Source: Phytomonospora sp040655735 (lineage in GTDB: Bacteria > Actinomycetota > Actinomycetes > Mycobacteriales > Micromonosporaceae). From it: DNA of 64,000 nt. The stretch is taken from the NCBI RefSeq assembly GCF_040655735.1, contig NZ_JBFAKK010000005.1, forward strand, positions 186,001 to 250,000, read 5' to 3'. This document shows positions 23,904 to 33,700 of this stretch, in pieces. The notes under the pieces were generated by a model. That model had not been told where the DNA came from and ran no database searches. It saw only the letters and a program-made list of their open reading frames with translations. The position numbers and the translations under genes are program-made. Numbering within the stretch: position 1 is the stretch's first letter; the number at the start of each line of letters is the position of its first letter.

Positions 23904-24170
23904 TCAGCCCATTACGGTGGGAACGACCCGCCGGCGCGTCGGCGGTCCGATCTCGACGACGTCCACCCAACCGTTGGGGGCGTGGCCTTCGGCTTCAAGG
24001 CGGGCGGACTCGCCGGATGGCGCCAGTTCGCGGTTGTAGCTCTGGACCAGTGGCGCGGCGTACTCGTCGAGCACGTGGCAGGTGGCGTACACCCGCCCCT
24101 CGATCAAGGACTCGACGAACTCGCGCTCGGCGGCCGGCAGTGCGGCGATCTCGGAGGGCTCCAGGGGCAC
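23904..24170 (-). CDS. Hypothetical protein, 88 residues
   Basis: A small acidic, soluble-looking protein, VPLEPSEIAALPAAEREF at the start and HAPNGWVDVVEIGPPTRRRV near the end. Support comes from a GGAG six bases before GTG 24170, from codon use typical of coding frames here, and from the terminator directly after its stop. I recognise no family and give no function. No upstream in-frame ATG exists that would keep a plausible sequence. Confidence 0.6.
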   Translation of the reverse strand: MPLEPSEIAALPAAEREFVESLIEGRVYATCHVLDEYAAPLVQSYNRELAPSGESARLEAEGHAPNGWVDVVEIGPPTRRRVVPTVMG

Positions 24171-24265
24171 GGTCGACTCCAGGGGTGGGCGAAACCTGCG
24201 GGCGAGGGTCGCCAAGCTACCTCGCCGTGCTCTGGACTCAAGGGGAGCCCGTCCGGCGCGGACGA

Positions 24266-24298
24266 GGCGGGCGGCCGACTCCGCGTCGGCCGCCCGCC
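24266..24298 (-). terminator. Hairpin terminator of the trypsin-like gene
   Basis: A perfect 14-bp stem (GGCGGGCGGCCGAC) with a TCCGC loop lies 18 bp after the stop of the reverse-strand protease. It contains the same GGGCGGCCGAC core as the hairpin at 23870-23895. Confidence 0.65.
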
Positions 24299-24316
24299 CT
24301 CGTTGTCCCTCGAACC

Positions 24317-25117
24317 CTAAGCGTCCAAGGTCGCCCAGATCCAGTCCTCGTAGTAGTACGTGCTCGTGTACACCTCCGGCCCGTTCAGGCACCCCGTCCC
24401 CGGCCCGCGGCTCACCACGCCGAGGATCTCCCAGCGGCCGCGCGCGTCCTTGTTCAGCACCGGGCTCCCGGAGTCCCCGTAGCAGGGCCCGGTGTCTCCG
24501 CCGGGGATGTCGACGCAGATGTCGCCGACCGTGATGTCCCACTCGTCACCGGCGACGCAGCGCGGGTTCTCCAGCAGCGTCGAGTCGAGCTCCTGGAGGA
24601 TGGGGCTCAGCGAGGCGGGATCCTCTTCGACGGTGCGTCCCCAGCCGAGCATGCGGACGGGGTCGCCGACGCCGACGTACCCGATGTCGGCGGGCTTCTG
24701 GGTCGCCGCGCGCTCGAGTTCGAGCAGCGCGATGTCGGCGTTGTTCTCCGCCGGCGTCTCGTAGTCGGGGTGCACGACGACCTGGGTCACCTTGATGTGC
24801 TCACCGAGGCGGTGATCGATGTTGCCGATCGCGATGTGGAAGGTCTCGGCGGGCATCGGGGTGCCGTCGGCGTTGGTCACGCAGTGGGCCGCGGTGACGA
24901 CCCACGTCTTGTCGATCAGGGTGGTGCCGCAGCGGTGGCTGTTGGGCACGCCGTTGCGGGTGTACTGCAGCGACGCCACGAACGGGTAAGGCTCGCCGGC
25001 GGGTGTGCCGCCGACGATGTCGGGCGTGATGTCTCCGGCCTGGGCCGGTGCTGCGGTGATCGCCGGGGCGGCGGCCACCGCGAACGCGGCGGCGAGGAGC
25101 GCGATCTTGCGCTTCAT
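24317..25117 (-). CDS. Secreted trypsin-like (S1 family) serine protease
   Basis: A 266-residue exported protease. Signal peptide 1-27 (ending AAPAQA), short propeptide, mature N-terminus IVGG at 34, catalytic H78 (VVTAAHC), D128 (ADIALLEL) and S216 (CYGDSGSP). The cysteines that pair around these residues are present. Activation by cleavage before IVGG is expected from the family. The ATG has AAGGGA upstream. A perfect palindrome (25131-25145) lies 13 bp before the start and may regulate it. Confidence 0.95.
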   Translation of the reverse strand: MKRKIALLAAAFAVAAAPAITAAPAQAGDITPDIVGGTPAGEPYPFVASLQYTRNGVPNSHRCGTTLIDKTWVVTAAHCVTNADGTPMPAETFHIAIGNIDHRLGEHIKVTQVVVHPDYETPAENNADIALLELERAATQKPADIGYVGVGDPVRMLGWGRTVEEDPASLSPILQELDSTLLENPRCVAGDEWDITVGDICVDIPGGDTGPCYGDSGSPVLNKDARGRWEILGVVSRGPGTGCLNGPEVYTSTYYYEDWIWATLDA

Positions 25118-25130
25118 GTCATCCCTTCAC

Positions 25131-25145
25131 TGTGGACAGTCCACA
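25131..25145. promoter_or_regulatory. Palindrome upstream of the trypsin-like gene
   Basis: TGTGGAC-A-GTCCACA is a perfect inverted repeat with a one-base centre, just upstream of the Shine-Dalgarno. It could be an operator; no adjacent regulator gene is present. Confidence 0.35.
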
Positions 25146-25365
25146 TTGTTCGGTGATGTCCTCGTTCCCCGCGCCGGACGGGCGGTTTCGGGCACGGTCG
25201 TGGACGGCGTCGGCCACGGATGCACATGGGGAACGGTGTCGCCTGGGGCGCTTCGCGGCTTTCGATCGCGTCGGCGACGGTTCGCGACCTTTCGACATTC
25301 AAGGTCGTTTACGCCCCGCCGTCAACCGCCGAAGTTGATCTGTATGCGGCCCGGTATGCGCAAGA

Positions 25366-25743
25366 TCAGTGCCACGGACCGGACGCCGGCGCGGTCTCGT
25401 GCGGCGGCGTCGGGTGGCGCGGTTCGTAGAGACCGACCTCGCCTCCGCCGGGCAGCCGGACGCCGGTCAGCCGGCCCCACCCCTGGTCGGTGATGTCACC
25501 GGTGAACTCCACGCCCTTACCGCGCAGTTCGGCGACGGTCGCCGCCACGTCGTCGCACATGAGGTACAGCTCGTGGCGACCCGACTCGGCCGCCGGGTGC
25601 ACGGCGACCTCGGCCGGCGGCAGCGCGAAGATCAGCCACCCGTCGCCGGCGTCGACGTGGCCGAAGCCGAGCACGTCGCGCAGGAACACGCGATCGGCCT
25701 CGGCGTCGCTGCTGTGGACGATGACGTGCGCACCGGTGATCAT
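25366..25743 (-). CDS. VOC family protein (glyoxalase/bleomycin-resistance fold)
   Basis: A 125-residue protein with the paired beta-alpha-beta-beta-beta repeats of the vicinal-oxygen-chelate superfamily: MITGAHVIVHSSDAEADRVFLRDVLG, then HELYLMCDDVAATVAELRGKGVEF and VRLPGGGEVGLYEPRH. These proteins range from metal-dependent isomerases and dioxygenases to ligand-binding resistance proteins, and the specific role is open. Unlike the remnant at 19093 this copy is complete. ATG 25743 is followed by the usual first strand. Confidence 0.85.
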   Translation of the reverse strand: MITGAHVIVHSSDAEADRVFLRDVLGFGHVDAGDGWLIFALPPAEVAVHPAAESGRHELYLMCDDVAATVAELRGKGVEFTGDITDQGWGRLTGVRLPGGGEVGLYEPRHPTPPHETAPASGPWH

Positions 25744-25882
25744 GGCGGGCTCCTTCGCGGGTCTCGGTCCGACGTTAAGGCAGCGCAGCGGCCTCGCGGG
25801 CGTCTTCGCGGCAGTACGATGGCACCGACATCCGAGTTCCGGCGGCTCACGCGCGGAGCGGGGGCGGATGGAGGCCGACCAC

Positions 25883-27256
25883 ATGGACCGCGAGCGGTGG
25901 AACCTCGCGCGCCTGATTCCCACCTCGGGCGTCAACGGCGCCGAGGAGCAGGAGCGCCGCGCGACCTCGGCACTGCTGGCGGTGATGCACTCGGTGCGCG
26001 AGTTCTGCCGCGCCCTCACCCGCCCGCTCGGTGCACCGGTGGGCGTCGCGGCCGCCTACATCGAGGTGCCGTTCGTCCTCCACGGCAAGCGGCTCTACCC
26101 CGACGGCCTCATCGAGATCCGGCGCGGCAACCGCACCTGGACGGCGCTCGTCGAGGTGCGAACGGGGGCCAATCCACTCGGCGCCCCGCAGGTCGAGGAC
26201 TACCTCGACATCGCCCGGGAGCGCGGATTCGACGCCGTCATCACCATCTCCAACGAGATCGCGCCGATCAGCGGCCACCACCCCACCCGGGTCGAGGGCC
26301 GCAAGCCGCGCAAGGTCGCGCTGTACCACTGGACCTGGTCCCACGTCCTCGCCGAGGCCGTCGCACAGAAGGCGCACCGGGGCGTCGCCGACGCCGAGCA
26401 GGCGTGGATCCTCGGCGAACTCATCCGCTACCTGGAGCACCCGAAGTCCGGCGCGCTCGAATTCGACGACATGGGCCCCTCCTGGGCGCCGGTGCGCGAG
26501 ACGCTCGCCGAAGGCACCCTCCATCCCGCCTGCGAGGACGCCGTCGACGTCGCCCGCCATTTCGAGGCGCTCGTGCGCTTCGTCGCCCTGCGCCTGGGAC
26601 GGCGGCTCGGAGACGACGCGACGCCGCTGCTGACCCGCCGGGAACTCGCCGACCCGAACGGGCGGGTCCATGCGCTCGCGGCGTCCCTGCGCCGCGACGG
26701 GACCATGTCCGGCGCGATCCGGGTCCCCAGTGCCGTGGGTCCGCTGGCCGTCACCGTCGACCTGAAGGCCGCCACCGTCACCTGCCACGTCGACCTCGAC
26801 GCGCCGAAGACCGGCGGGGCCGCGACTCGCGTGAGGTGGCTGCTGGGCCAGCTCGACGGCGCCGACGGCGGGATCCGCGTCGAGTCCTTCCTGCGGCGCG
26901 GCCGCGGCGTCGCGGCGGCCGAACCGCTCAGCGTCGTCCGTGCGCAGCCGCTGCTGCTGTCCCCGGACCACACGCGCGATCTGCGGGCGTTCCGGCTGGT
27001 GTTGCGGGCGCCGATGGGCACCGGGCGGCGGCGGGGCCCCGACGCCTTCATCGACTCGGTGATCAGGGCCGTCGACCACTTCTACGGCGCCGTCGTACAG
27101 CAGCTCAAGGCCTGGTCCCCGCCGGTGCTGCGGGAGAGCCCCCCGGTCGAGCCGGTCGCCGTCGCGGCGACCGCCCTGTCGTCCCAAGACGGCCCCGTCG
27201 ACGAACGTCACCCGCCCCGGGTGATGCTCAACTTCGAGCGCGGCTCACGCCGGTGA
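25883..27256 (+). CDS. PD-(D/E)XK-like nuclease-domain protein, uncharacterised
   Basis: A 457-residue soluble protein. Residues about 55-110 contain YPDGLIEIRRGNRTWTALVEVRTG, a PD-(D/E)XK-like arrangement (PDG, then E-V-R where E-x-K is usual), followed by LGAPQVEDYLDIARERGFDAVITISNEI. This is the restriction-endonuclease-like fold. The C-terminal half (VTVDLKAATVTCHVDLDAPKTGGAATRVRWLLGQL) looks like a separate alpha/beta domain. I choose the ATG at 25883 because GGAGG lies eight bases upstream; the in-frame ATG at 25868 with GGAG is the alternative. No restriction or toxin partner gene is nearby. Confidence 0.75.
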   Translation: MDRERWNLARLIPTSGVNGAEEQERRATSALLAVMHSVREFCRALTRPLGAPVGVAAAYIEVPFVLHGKRLYPDGLIEIRRGNRTWTALVEVRTGANPLGAPQVEDYLDIARERGFDAVITISNEIAPISGHHPTRVEGRKPRKVALYHWTWSHVLAEAVAQKAHRGVADAEQAWILGELIRYLEHPKSGALEFDDMGPSWAPVRETLAEGTLHPACEDAVDVARHFEALVRFVALRLGRRLGDDATPLLTRRELADPNGRVHALAASLRRDGTMSGAIRVPSAVGPLAVTVDLKAATVTCHVDLDAPKTGGAATRVRWLLGQLDGADGGIRVESFLRRGRGVAAAEPLSVVRAQPLLLSPDHTRDLRAFRLVLRAPMGTGRRRGPDAFIDSVIRAVDHFYGAVVQQLKAWSPPVLRESPPVEPVAVAATALSSQDGPVDERHPPRVMLNFERGSRR

Positions 27257-27268
27257 CCGGCGAGCGCC

Positions 27269-28207
27269 TCAGCTCCCCAGCCCTCCCGCGAACGGCCGCG
27301 ACCGCCAGTGCCCCAGCGGCACCTTGAGGGCCTCGGCCATCATCGGCAGCTGCGGCACCATCGACAGGACCGCCACGACCTGGAGCATCCGGGTCGCCTC
27401 CATGACGCGCAGGAGCCGCTCGTCGGGGGCGCGCAGTCCGAGCCGCCCGGCGCGTTCGGTGTAGGCGGCGACGGCGGCGGGTTCCAGCAGCGTCAGGTCC
27501 CACTCGATGGGGCCGAGGCAGGCCAGCTCGAAGTCGGAGTACAGCGGGCCCTCGGGGGTCTTGATGAGGTTGTAGGTCGGGGAGTCGCCGTGCACGGGCT
27601 GGATCTCGGCCTCGCCGAACTCGGCGAGCAGCCCGTCGGAGGTGGTCACGACGGGCGCCAGCACCTCCCATTCACGCTGGGCGCGATCCAGGTCGGCGGC
27701 CTCGATGAGGTCGGGGCGGGTGGCGAGCATGCCGAAGGCGGCGGGGACGTCGGACAGGAACGGCAGGAAGCGCAGGGGACCGGCGTAGTCGCGCATGGCC
27801 AGGTGCAGGTCGGCGACCGGCGCGGTGTCGGCGGTCCAGTCGGGCTCGGCGGGCGGGCGGTGGTCGGCCCACTGCCAGAAGGTCATGGAGAAACCGTCGC
27901 GCTCGACGGGTTCGGCCGCGACGAGCGGGCTGGGCACCACGACGGGACAGCCCTGCGCGGCGAGCCACTCGACGACGGCGATCTCCTCGCGCTGCCCCGC
28001 GGCCTGCGTCTCCAGGGTCGAACCGACCGGCAGAACGGTCGGCACGCGGACCACGACGGGGGAGGGGGCGAGGTGGACGACGACGGAGAACACGTCGTAG
28101 AGCACGACCGGTTCGGTCACCGCCAGACCGCGTTCGCGGCCCGCCTCCGCGGCGGCGGCGACTGCTCGCACGGTTCGATCGGCCGGGTCGTGGGAAGATC
28201 CAGTCAT
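27269..28207 (-). CDS. APH-family phosphotransferase-like protein
   Basis: A 312-residue protein with an aminoglycoside-phosphotransferase/choline-kinase-like fold. The catalytic loop reads PVHGDSPTYNLI (Asp and Asn of H-G-D-x4-N present) and the metal-binding motif SDFELACLGPIEWDL. It probably phosphorylates a small hydroxylated metabolite; antibiotic resistance cannot be concluded. I use ATG 28207; a GTG at 28213 is possible. It is divergent from the HxlR regulator gene. Confidence 0.82.
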   Translation of the reverse strand: MTGSSHDPADRTVRAVAAAAEAGRERGLAVTEPVVLYDVFSVVVHLAPSPVVVRVPTVLPVGSTLETQAAGQREEIAVVEWLAAQGCPVVVPSPLVAAEPVERDGFSMTFWQWADHRPPAEPDWTADTAPVADLHLAMRDYAGPLRFLPFLSDVPAAFGMLATRPDLIEAADLDRAQREWEVLAPVVTTSDGLLAEFGEAEIQPVHGDSPTYNLIKTPEGPLYSDFELACLGPIEWDLTLLEPAAVAAYTERAGRLGLRAPDERLLRVMEATRMLQVVAVLSMVPQLPMMAEALKVPLGHWRSRPFAGGLGS

Positions 28208-28317
28208 CGCCACAGGCTAACGTCAAAACCGCCTGTCTCCCATCGAATTCGCCCCTTGGGTCACCCTTGGTAACAGTGCCCACGATGTGTGACCATGGAT
28301 CTTCCCGAGGAGGCGCC

Positions 28318-28737
28318 ATGGTGACCGAGACGAAGCCCGAGACCCGGCAGATGTGCGCGCCGGTCGAGAACAAGCAGCCCGACGCCTGCACGGTGCGCGA
28401 GGTGCTCGACCGCGTCGGCGGCAAGTGGAGCATCAGCATCATCGTCGAGACCAGCCGCGGGCCGGTCCGCTTCACCGAACTCGAACGCAAGGTCGAGGGC
28501 ATCAGCCGCCGCATGCTCACCCTCAACCTGCGCCAGCTCGAACGCGACGGCCTGCTCACCCGCAAGGTCTACCCGACGGTCCCGCCGAAGGTCGAGTACG
28601 AGGCGACGCCCATGGCGCGCGAACTCTACGACTCGCTGATGACCCTCACCACCTGGGCCGAACGCCACGGCGCCGAGATCGCCGCCGCGCGCGCCGAGTA
28701 CGACGCGCTCGCCGAGTCGGCGGCCGCGCCGGCCTGA
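28318..28737 (+). CDS. HxlR family winged-helix transcriptional regulator
   Basis: A 139-residue regulator with the HxlR core: CTVREVLDRVGGKWSISII, FTELERKVEGISRRMLTLNLRQLERDGLL and VPPKVEYEATPMARELYDSL. An N-terminal cysteine pair region (MCAP, DACT) may sense redox or electrophiles, as in other HxlR proteins; that is inference. The ATG has GAGGAGG seven bases upstream. Two near-identical half-sites CCTTGG lie in tandem at 28254-28274, upstream. It is divergent from the APH-like gene. Confidence 0.9.
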   Translation: MVTETKPETRQMCAPVENKQPDACTVREVLDRVGGKWSISIIVETSRGPVRFTELERKVEGISRRMLTLNLRQLERDGLLTRKVYPTVPPKVEYEATPMARELYDSLMTLTTWAERHGAEIAAARAEYDALAESAAAPA

Positions 28738-28787
28738 CCGGCGTGTTACGCGGGCGTCCACGGTGGACGGTCGGCGATGATGGTGCC

Positions 28788-29201
28788 ATGACGCTCACGG
28801 TCGCCGATGCCAACGCGATTCTCGCCGACAACTTCGCCCCCTGGGTCCTCGACCTGGGCCTGTCCGTCACCGCGCTGGACGCCACGCACGCCGTCCTGCG
28901 CCTTCCCTGGTCGTCAAGGCTGGCAAGGGAAGGCGGCGCGCTGTCGGGCCAGGCCGTGATGGCCGCGGCCGACACCGCCACCGTCATCGCGGTGTCCGCC
29001 GCCTCCGGCGGATACCGCCCGATGACCACCGTCCAGCAGTCGGTGACCTTCCGCCGGCCCGTCCTCGGCGCCGACAGCCTGTTCACCGCCAGGGTCGCCA
29101 AACTGGGCCGCAGCATGGCCTTCACCGACATCGAGGTGACGCTGGCGGACACGAGTACCCAGGTCGCGCAGGCGTCCACTGTGTACGCTCTACTGGGTTG
29201 A
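28788..29201 (+). CDS. PaaI/hotdog-fold thioesterase
   Basis: A 137-residue single hotdog domain of the PaaI type: LSGQAVMAAADTATVIAVSA in the position of the conserved HGG-A-x-x-L-x-D-x-A region, and TVQQSVTFRRPVLGADSLFTARVAKLGRSMAF. Such enzymes hydrolyse acyl-CoA or aryl-CoA thioesters. The classical HGG histidine is replaced here by EGG (REGGALSG), as in several PaaI-like subfamilies. It lies 50 bp downstream of the HxlR gene in the same direction. Confidence 0.85.
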   Translation: MTLTVADANAILADNFAPWVLDLGLSVTALDATHAVLRLPWSSRLAREGGALSGQAVMAAADTATVIAVSAASGGYRPMTTVQQSVTFRRPVLGADSLFTARVAKLGRSMAFTDIEVTLADTSTQVAQASTVYALLG

Positions 29202-29316
29202 ACACTCCTTACCGTTGGTACGTCGGTGATCCGCCGACCGCCGCTCTAGCCTGGCCGCACAACCGGATACCATCTGGCGACACGCGCAACCCGCTCCAGA
29301 TTGGACAAAGGCACCC

Positions 29317-30603
29317 GTGTCGAATCATCCGACGACGCCGCGGACACGGTTGGAAGCGGAGCTGCGTGCCCGGTCCTGGGGGAGAGAACGGGCGCTACAG
29401 CTGTTGCACCGCAAGGCGAGGGAACTCGGCCTCGCCGGATTCACCCTGGGCCTGCGCCAGTTCGACCGCTACCTCGCCGCGGAGTCCACCCGCACCCGCC
29501 CGATGACCGCCGAGGCGATGCGCGGCCTCTTCGGCCTTCCGGTCGAGATCCTGCTCGGCCCGGCCGGTGAACCGGGCGAGGACGAACCCGAGACGACATC
29601 GCCGGCGCCCGCGATCGAGCAGGCCGCCGGCGACGCCTCCCGCGACCACGCCACCGCCTTCGCCACCGGCGACGTGCCCGGCCTGCTCATCGAACAGCTA
29701 CAGGCCGAGGTCCGCCGGCACGCGCGCGACTACGCCCACCTGCCGCCCACCCAGCTGCTCCCCAGGCTCCTGCGCACCCGCGACCTCGCCTACGGCCTGC
29801 TCACCGGCACCCGCCGCCCTCGCCACGTCGCCCAGCTCCTCGCCGTCACCGGCCAGGTCTGCGGGCTGGCGGCCACCACCAGCTTCGACCTCGGCCACGC
29901 CGACGCCGCCGACGACCACGCGCGCGCCGCCTGGACCTACGCCGAACTCGCCGAACACGACGGCCTCAAGTCCTGGGTCCGCAGCACCCGCGCCACCATC
30001 GCCTTCTGGGGCCGGCGCCCCACCGAGGCGCTCGACCACGTCGACGCCGGCCTGCGCCACGCCACGGGCGGCACCGCCCGCCGCCTGCACGGAATCGCCG
30101 CCCGCGCCTACGCCCTCATGGGCTCCGGCCGCGAGGCCATCGGCGCCGTCCACGCCGCAGGCGCCACCGACGGCACCGACCCCCTCGCCGAGGAACTCGG
30201 CGGCGAGTTCGGGTTCACCCCCGCCCGCCTGGCCATGTGCACCGCCGCCGTCCACCTCGCCCTCGGCGACGGCGACCGGGCCGCGCGCAGCGCCGAGCAG
30301 GCCATCGACATGTACGAACGCACACCCGAGGAGCAGCGCCGCTTCGGGATCCTCTACGGTGCGGGCATGGACCTCGCCGCCGCGCGGGTCCTCCAGGGCG
30401 AACTCGACGCCGTCCCCGAAGCGCTCACCCCCGCCCTCGGCCTCGACCCGGCCCGCCGCACGGCGCGCCTGACATCACGGCTCGGCGCGATCCGCAGCCG
30501 ACTGTCGGTGCCCCGCTTCAAGCACACCGCCACGGCCCTCGACGTGCGCGCCGCCATCGACGAGTTCACCGCCGGCGCCCTCACGGCGAAGACGGGCCGA
30601 TGA
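29317..30603 (+). CDS. XRE-type regulator with TPR-like C-terminal domain
   Basis: A 428-residue protein. The N-terminal 75 residues (FTLGLRQFDRYLAAES, FGLPVEILLGPAG) resemble the degenerate helix-turn-helix of Streptomyces-type regulators. The rest is a helical repeat domain (HADAADDHARAAWTYAELAEHDGLKSWVRSTRATIAFW) like TPR arrays that bind peptides or other proteins. It begins at GTG 29317 with AAAGG upstream. A target cannot be named; the conservon downstream is one possibility from position. Its stop overlaps a short basic reading frame (ATGA). Confidence 0.75.
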   Translation: MSNHPTTPRTRLEAELRARSWGRERALQLLHRKARELGLAGFTLGLRQFDRYLAAESTRTRPMTAEAMRGLFGLPVEILLGPAGEPGEDEPETTSPAPAIEQAAGDASRDHATAFATGDVPGLLIEQLQAEVRRHARDYAHLPPTQLLPRLLRTRDLAYGLLTGTRRPRHVAQLLAVTGQVCGLAATTSFDLGHADAADDHARAAWTYAELAEHDGLKSWVRSTRATIAFWGRRPTEALDHVDAGLRHATGGTARRLHGIAARAYALMGSGREAIGAVHAAGATDGTDPLAEELGGEFGFTPARLAMCTAAVHLALGDGDRAARSAEQAIDMYERTPEEQRRFGILYGAGMDLAAARVLQGELDAVPEALTPALGLDPARRTARLTSRLGAIRSRLSVPRFKHTATALDVRAAIDEFTAGALTAKTGR

Positions 30604-30680
30604 GCCGAGGACCGTACACGCGGCACCCGCGCCCGCAGTTGCGCCCGGACCCCAGAAGGCAGGCCCCCGCCCGGAAATGA
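30600..30680 (+). CDS. Possible 26-residue basic peptide
   Basis: MSRGPYTRHPRPQLRPDPRRQAPARK begins in an ATGA overlap with the regulator stop, an arrangement used for translational coupling (sequence: MSRGPYTRHPRPQLRPDPRR, then QAPARK). Arg and Pro dominate, which chance GC-rich frames also give. I include it as a low-confidence candidate only. Confidence 0.2.
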   Translation: MSRGPYTRHPRPQLRPDPRRQAPARK

Positions 30681-30784
30681 CAGCCCCGTGTCATGTCGCG
30701 TACGTGTATCAAGGGCGACCCTGAAGAGCGCGTAACTTTCACACGCGGTCGGGGGCGTCGGTGATCAGCTAGTAGGAGGAACCG

Positions 30785-33700
30785 CTGAAGATCACGCGGA
30801 AGGTCGGCGTTCTCGTCACCGTCCCACTCATCACGGCCATCGCGTTCGCCGCGCTGGCCGTGGCCACCACCGTCGGAGACGCCAGCCAGGCCGGGACGTT
30901 GCGCTCCCTGGTCGTACTCAGCTCCTCGGTCGGGAAACTCTCACACCTCTTGCAGACCGAGCGCTCCTCGGCCGTCGAGACGCTGCTGGGCCACAAGGAC
31001 AGCGCCGCCGAGATCTTCCTCGCCGACACCCATGTCACCGACGACGCCGCCGCGGAGTACTTCGCCGAGCGCACGAGCATGCCCGACCTGCCGGCGAGCG
31101 TCGACGGCCACCTCGACCGCGTCGACCGCCAACTCGCCGAGCTGCACGTCCTGCGCGAGAACGTCGTCGCCGGAACCGTCGCCGCCTCGGCCACCGCGTT
31201 CCGCTACCAGATCATCATCGGCGACATGGTCACCTACCGCGAGAACATCGCGCAGACCGGTGGCGCCCAGGGCGAGATCGCCGACCAGATCCGCGCCGCC
31301 GCGGCACTCGCCGCCGCCGCCGAGTACGCCGGCGCCGAGCGCACCACCGTCCAGCGCGCCCTCGCCCGCGGCCGGCTCCTGCCCGCCACACAGCAGGAGA
31401 TCACCGCCGACCGCAGCGGCTACATCGAGGCCATGCGCCTGTTCAACGACCTCGCCCTGCCCGAGTGGCGCGGCTGGGTCGAGCAGTCCCTCTCGGGCAT
31501 GGAGGCCGTCCAGGCCCAGATCGCCGAGGACGACGTCGCCCGCACCAAACCCGGACAGCGGCTGGTCACCCAGCCCGTCTTCTGGTCGCAGGCCATGAAC
31601 GCGCGCCTGGCGCACCTCCACCTCATCCAGGACCTCGTCGACCGCGACGTCATCGACGTGGTCACCGAGATGCGCGACGGGCAGCGCCTGTGGGCCGGGC
31701 TCCAGGCCGGCGCGGTGCTCCTCACCGTCGCCCTCGCCCTGTGGCTCGCCGTCCGCCTCGGCCGGCCCGTCGTGCGCGGCCTGCGCCGCCTGCGCGACGC
31801 CGCCCACCGCGTCGCCGCCGTCGACCTGCCCGAGGCCGTCGCCAAGCTCAACGACGGCGACTCCATCGGCAACCGCACCCCCGACCAGTTCGCCGCCGAC
31901 CAGACCAAACTCCTGCCGGCCAAGGGCGCCGACGAACTCGCCGAGGTGGCCCGCGCGTTCAACGCCGTCCACACCGAGGCCGTCCGCGTCGCCGCCGAAC
32001 AGGCCGTCCTGCGCCTGCACATCGCGCGCATGTTCGTCGAACTCGCCCGGCGCGGCAACTCCCTCACCGGCCGGCTCACCAAGGCCCTCGACGAGGCCGA
32101 GCACCGCGAGGAGAACCCCGAGTGGCTCGAAAGGCTGTTCGCCTTCGACCACATGGTCACGCTGCTCTCCCGCCGCAACAACAGCCTCCTCGTCCTCGGC
32201 GGCTCCTCGCCGGCCCAGGCCCGCGTCCGCGACGAACCCGTCGCCGACGTCCTCAAGGCCGCACAGGGCCAGGTCGAGCACTACACGCGCGTCCACTTCG
32301 CCGGACTCGCCGAAGGCGTCGCGGTCAAGGCGAGCCTCGTCGACGAGATGGTCATCCTGCTCGCCGAACTCGTCGACAACGCCACCCGCTTCTCGCAGCA
32401 CGTCACCGTCTCGGCCAGTGCGCTCGCCGACCGCACGATCATCCAGATCAGCGACGACGGGATCGGCATCAAACCGCCGCAGCGGGAGAAGCTCAACGGT
32501 CGCCTGGCCTATCCGCGACTCGACCTCGACGCGCTGCACACGATGGGCATGACCGTGGTCGGCACGATCGCGACGCGGCACGGTATCACCGTCGAGCTGC
32601 GTGACAACAAGCCCAAGGGCACGATCGCCGAGGTGACCGTGCCGGCGGCGCTGCTGTCGAAGGAGCAGCCGCGCGACGGCGACTCCGGCGGCCCGGCCGC
32701 TCCGCTGTTCCGGCGCGTCGAGCGCGCTGTCCCCGCGGAGGCCGAGACGACCGCCGAGGTCGAGGTCGACGAGGCGCCGGTGCCGACGCTGCTGTTCGCC
32801 GGGACGGGCAGTCCCGGTGGGCGCAACGAGCCGACCTCGGTCGCCGACGAGGACACCGCGGAGGTCGCGGTCCCGCCGAGCGTTCGTCCATCCGGGACGG
32901 TCGAGCCGGTCGCCGAGGAGACCCCGAAGCCGTTCAAGGCATTCGAGAACACCGAGGCGAGCAGCGGCGCGTCCGAGGCGACGCAGGCCTTCCGGCCGTT
33001 CGGCGACACCGAGTCCACGCCGTCGACTGAGGACACCTCGACCGGCGGTGCCTCCGCACTGCCGACACGCCGTCCCAGCCCGCACCCGCGGCCGGTGGAC
33101 GAACCGGCCGAGCCGGAGGCCGGCGAGGTCGCGGCCGCCGAGGCGACGGGAATGCTCTCGAAAGGCGGCCTGTTCGCCAGGCGCGACACCGGGGGCGGGA
33201 ACGCGGTACCGGTTCCCGCGAACGGGTACAGCGCGCCGATGCCGAGCCGGACGCCGGACGCCCCCGCGAACGGGTACAGCGCGCCGATGCCCAGCCGGAC
33301 GCCGGACGCCCCAGCAGCCGCTCCGGAACCCGCTCCGGAACCCGAGCCCGCTCGCGAAACCGAGCCCGCGCCCCTGGCGGGAGGGCTCTTCGAGCGGCTG
33401 TCCCCGACCAACGGTGACAACCTCCCCGCCAGGACTCCCGCCGGGGAGATCGCCGGGGCGCTCCAGCAGACCCCCGTGCCGCCGAAGGGCGGCTACTTCG
33501 GGACGCCGTCCCCGGCCCCCGACGCCGAAGCCGCACCGCCGGCCGACGCGCCCGACCCCGAACCCGCGACGGAGGTGGAGTCCGCGGCCCGACCGGAGCC
33601 GGCCGACTCCGACCCCGCGCCGGCCGCCGCGACGCTCACCGACCAGGAGACCGTCGCACTGCCGATCATCACCCCGTCCGTGCCATCGCAGCGGCGCCCC

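Noticed and set aside
21577..23970. A 797-codon reverse-strand frame opposite the esterase-like operon
   Set aside because: Composition is that of an antisense GC-rich frame, with no recognisable domain.
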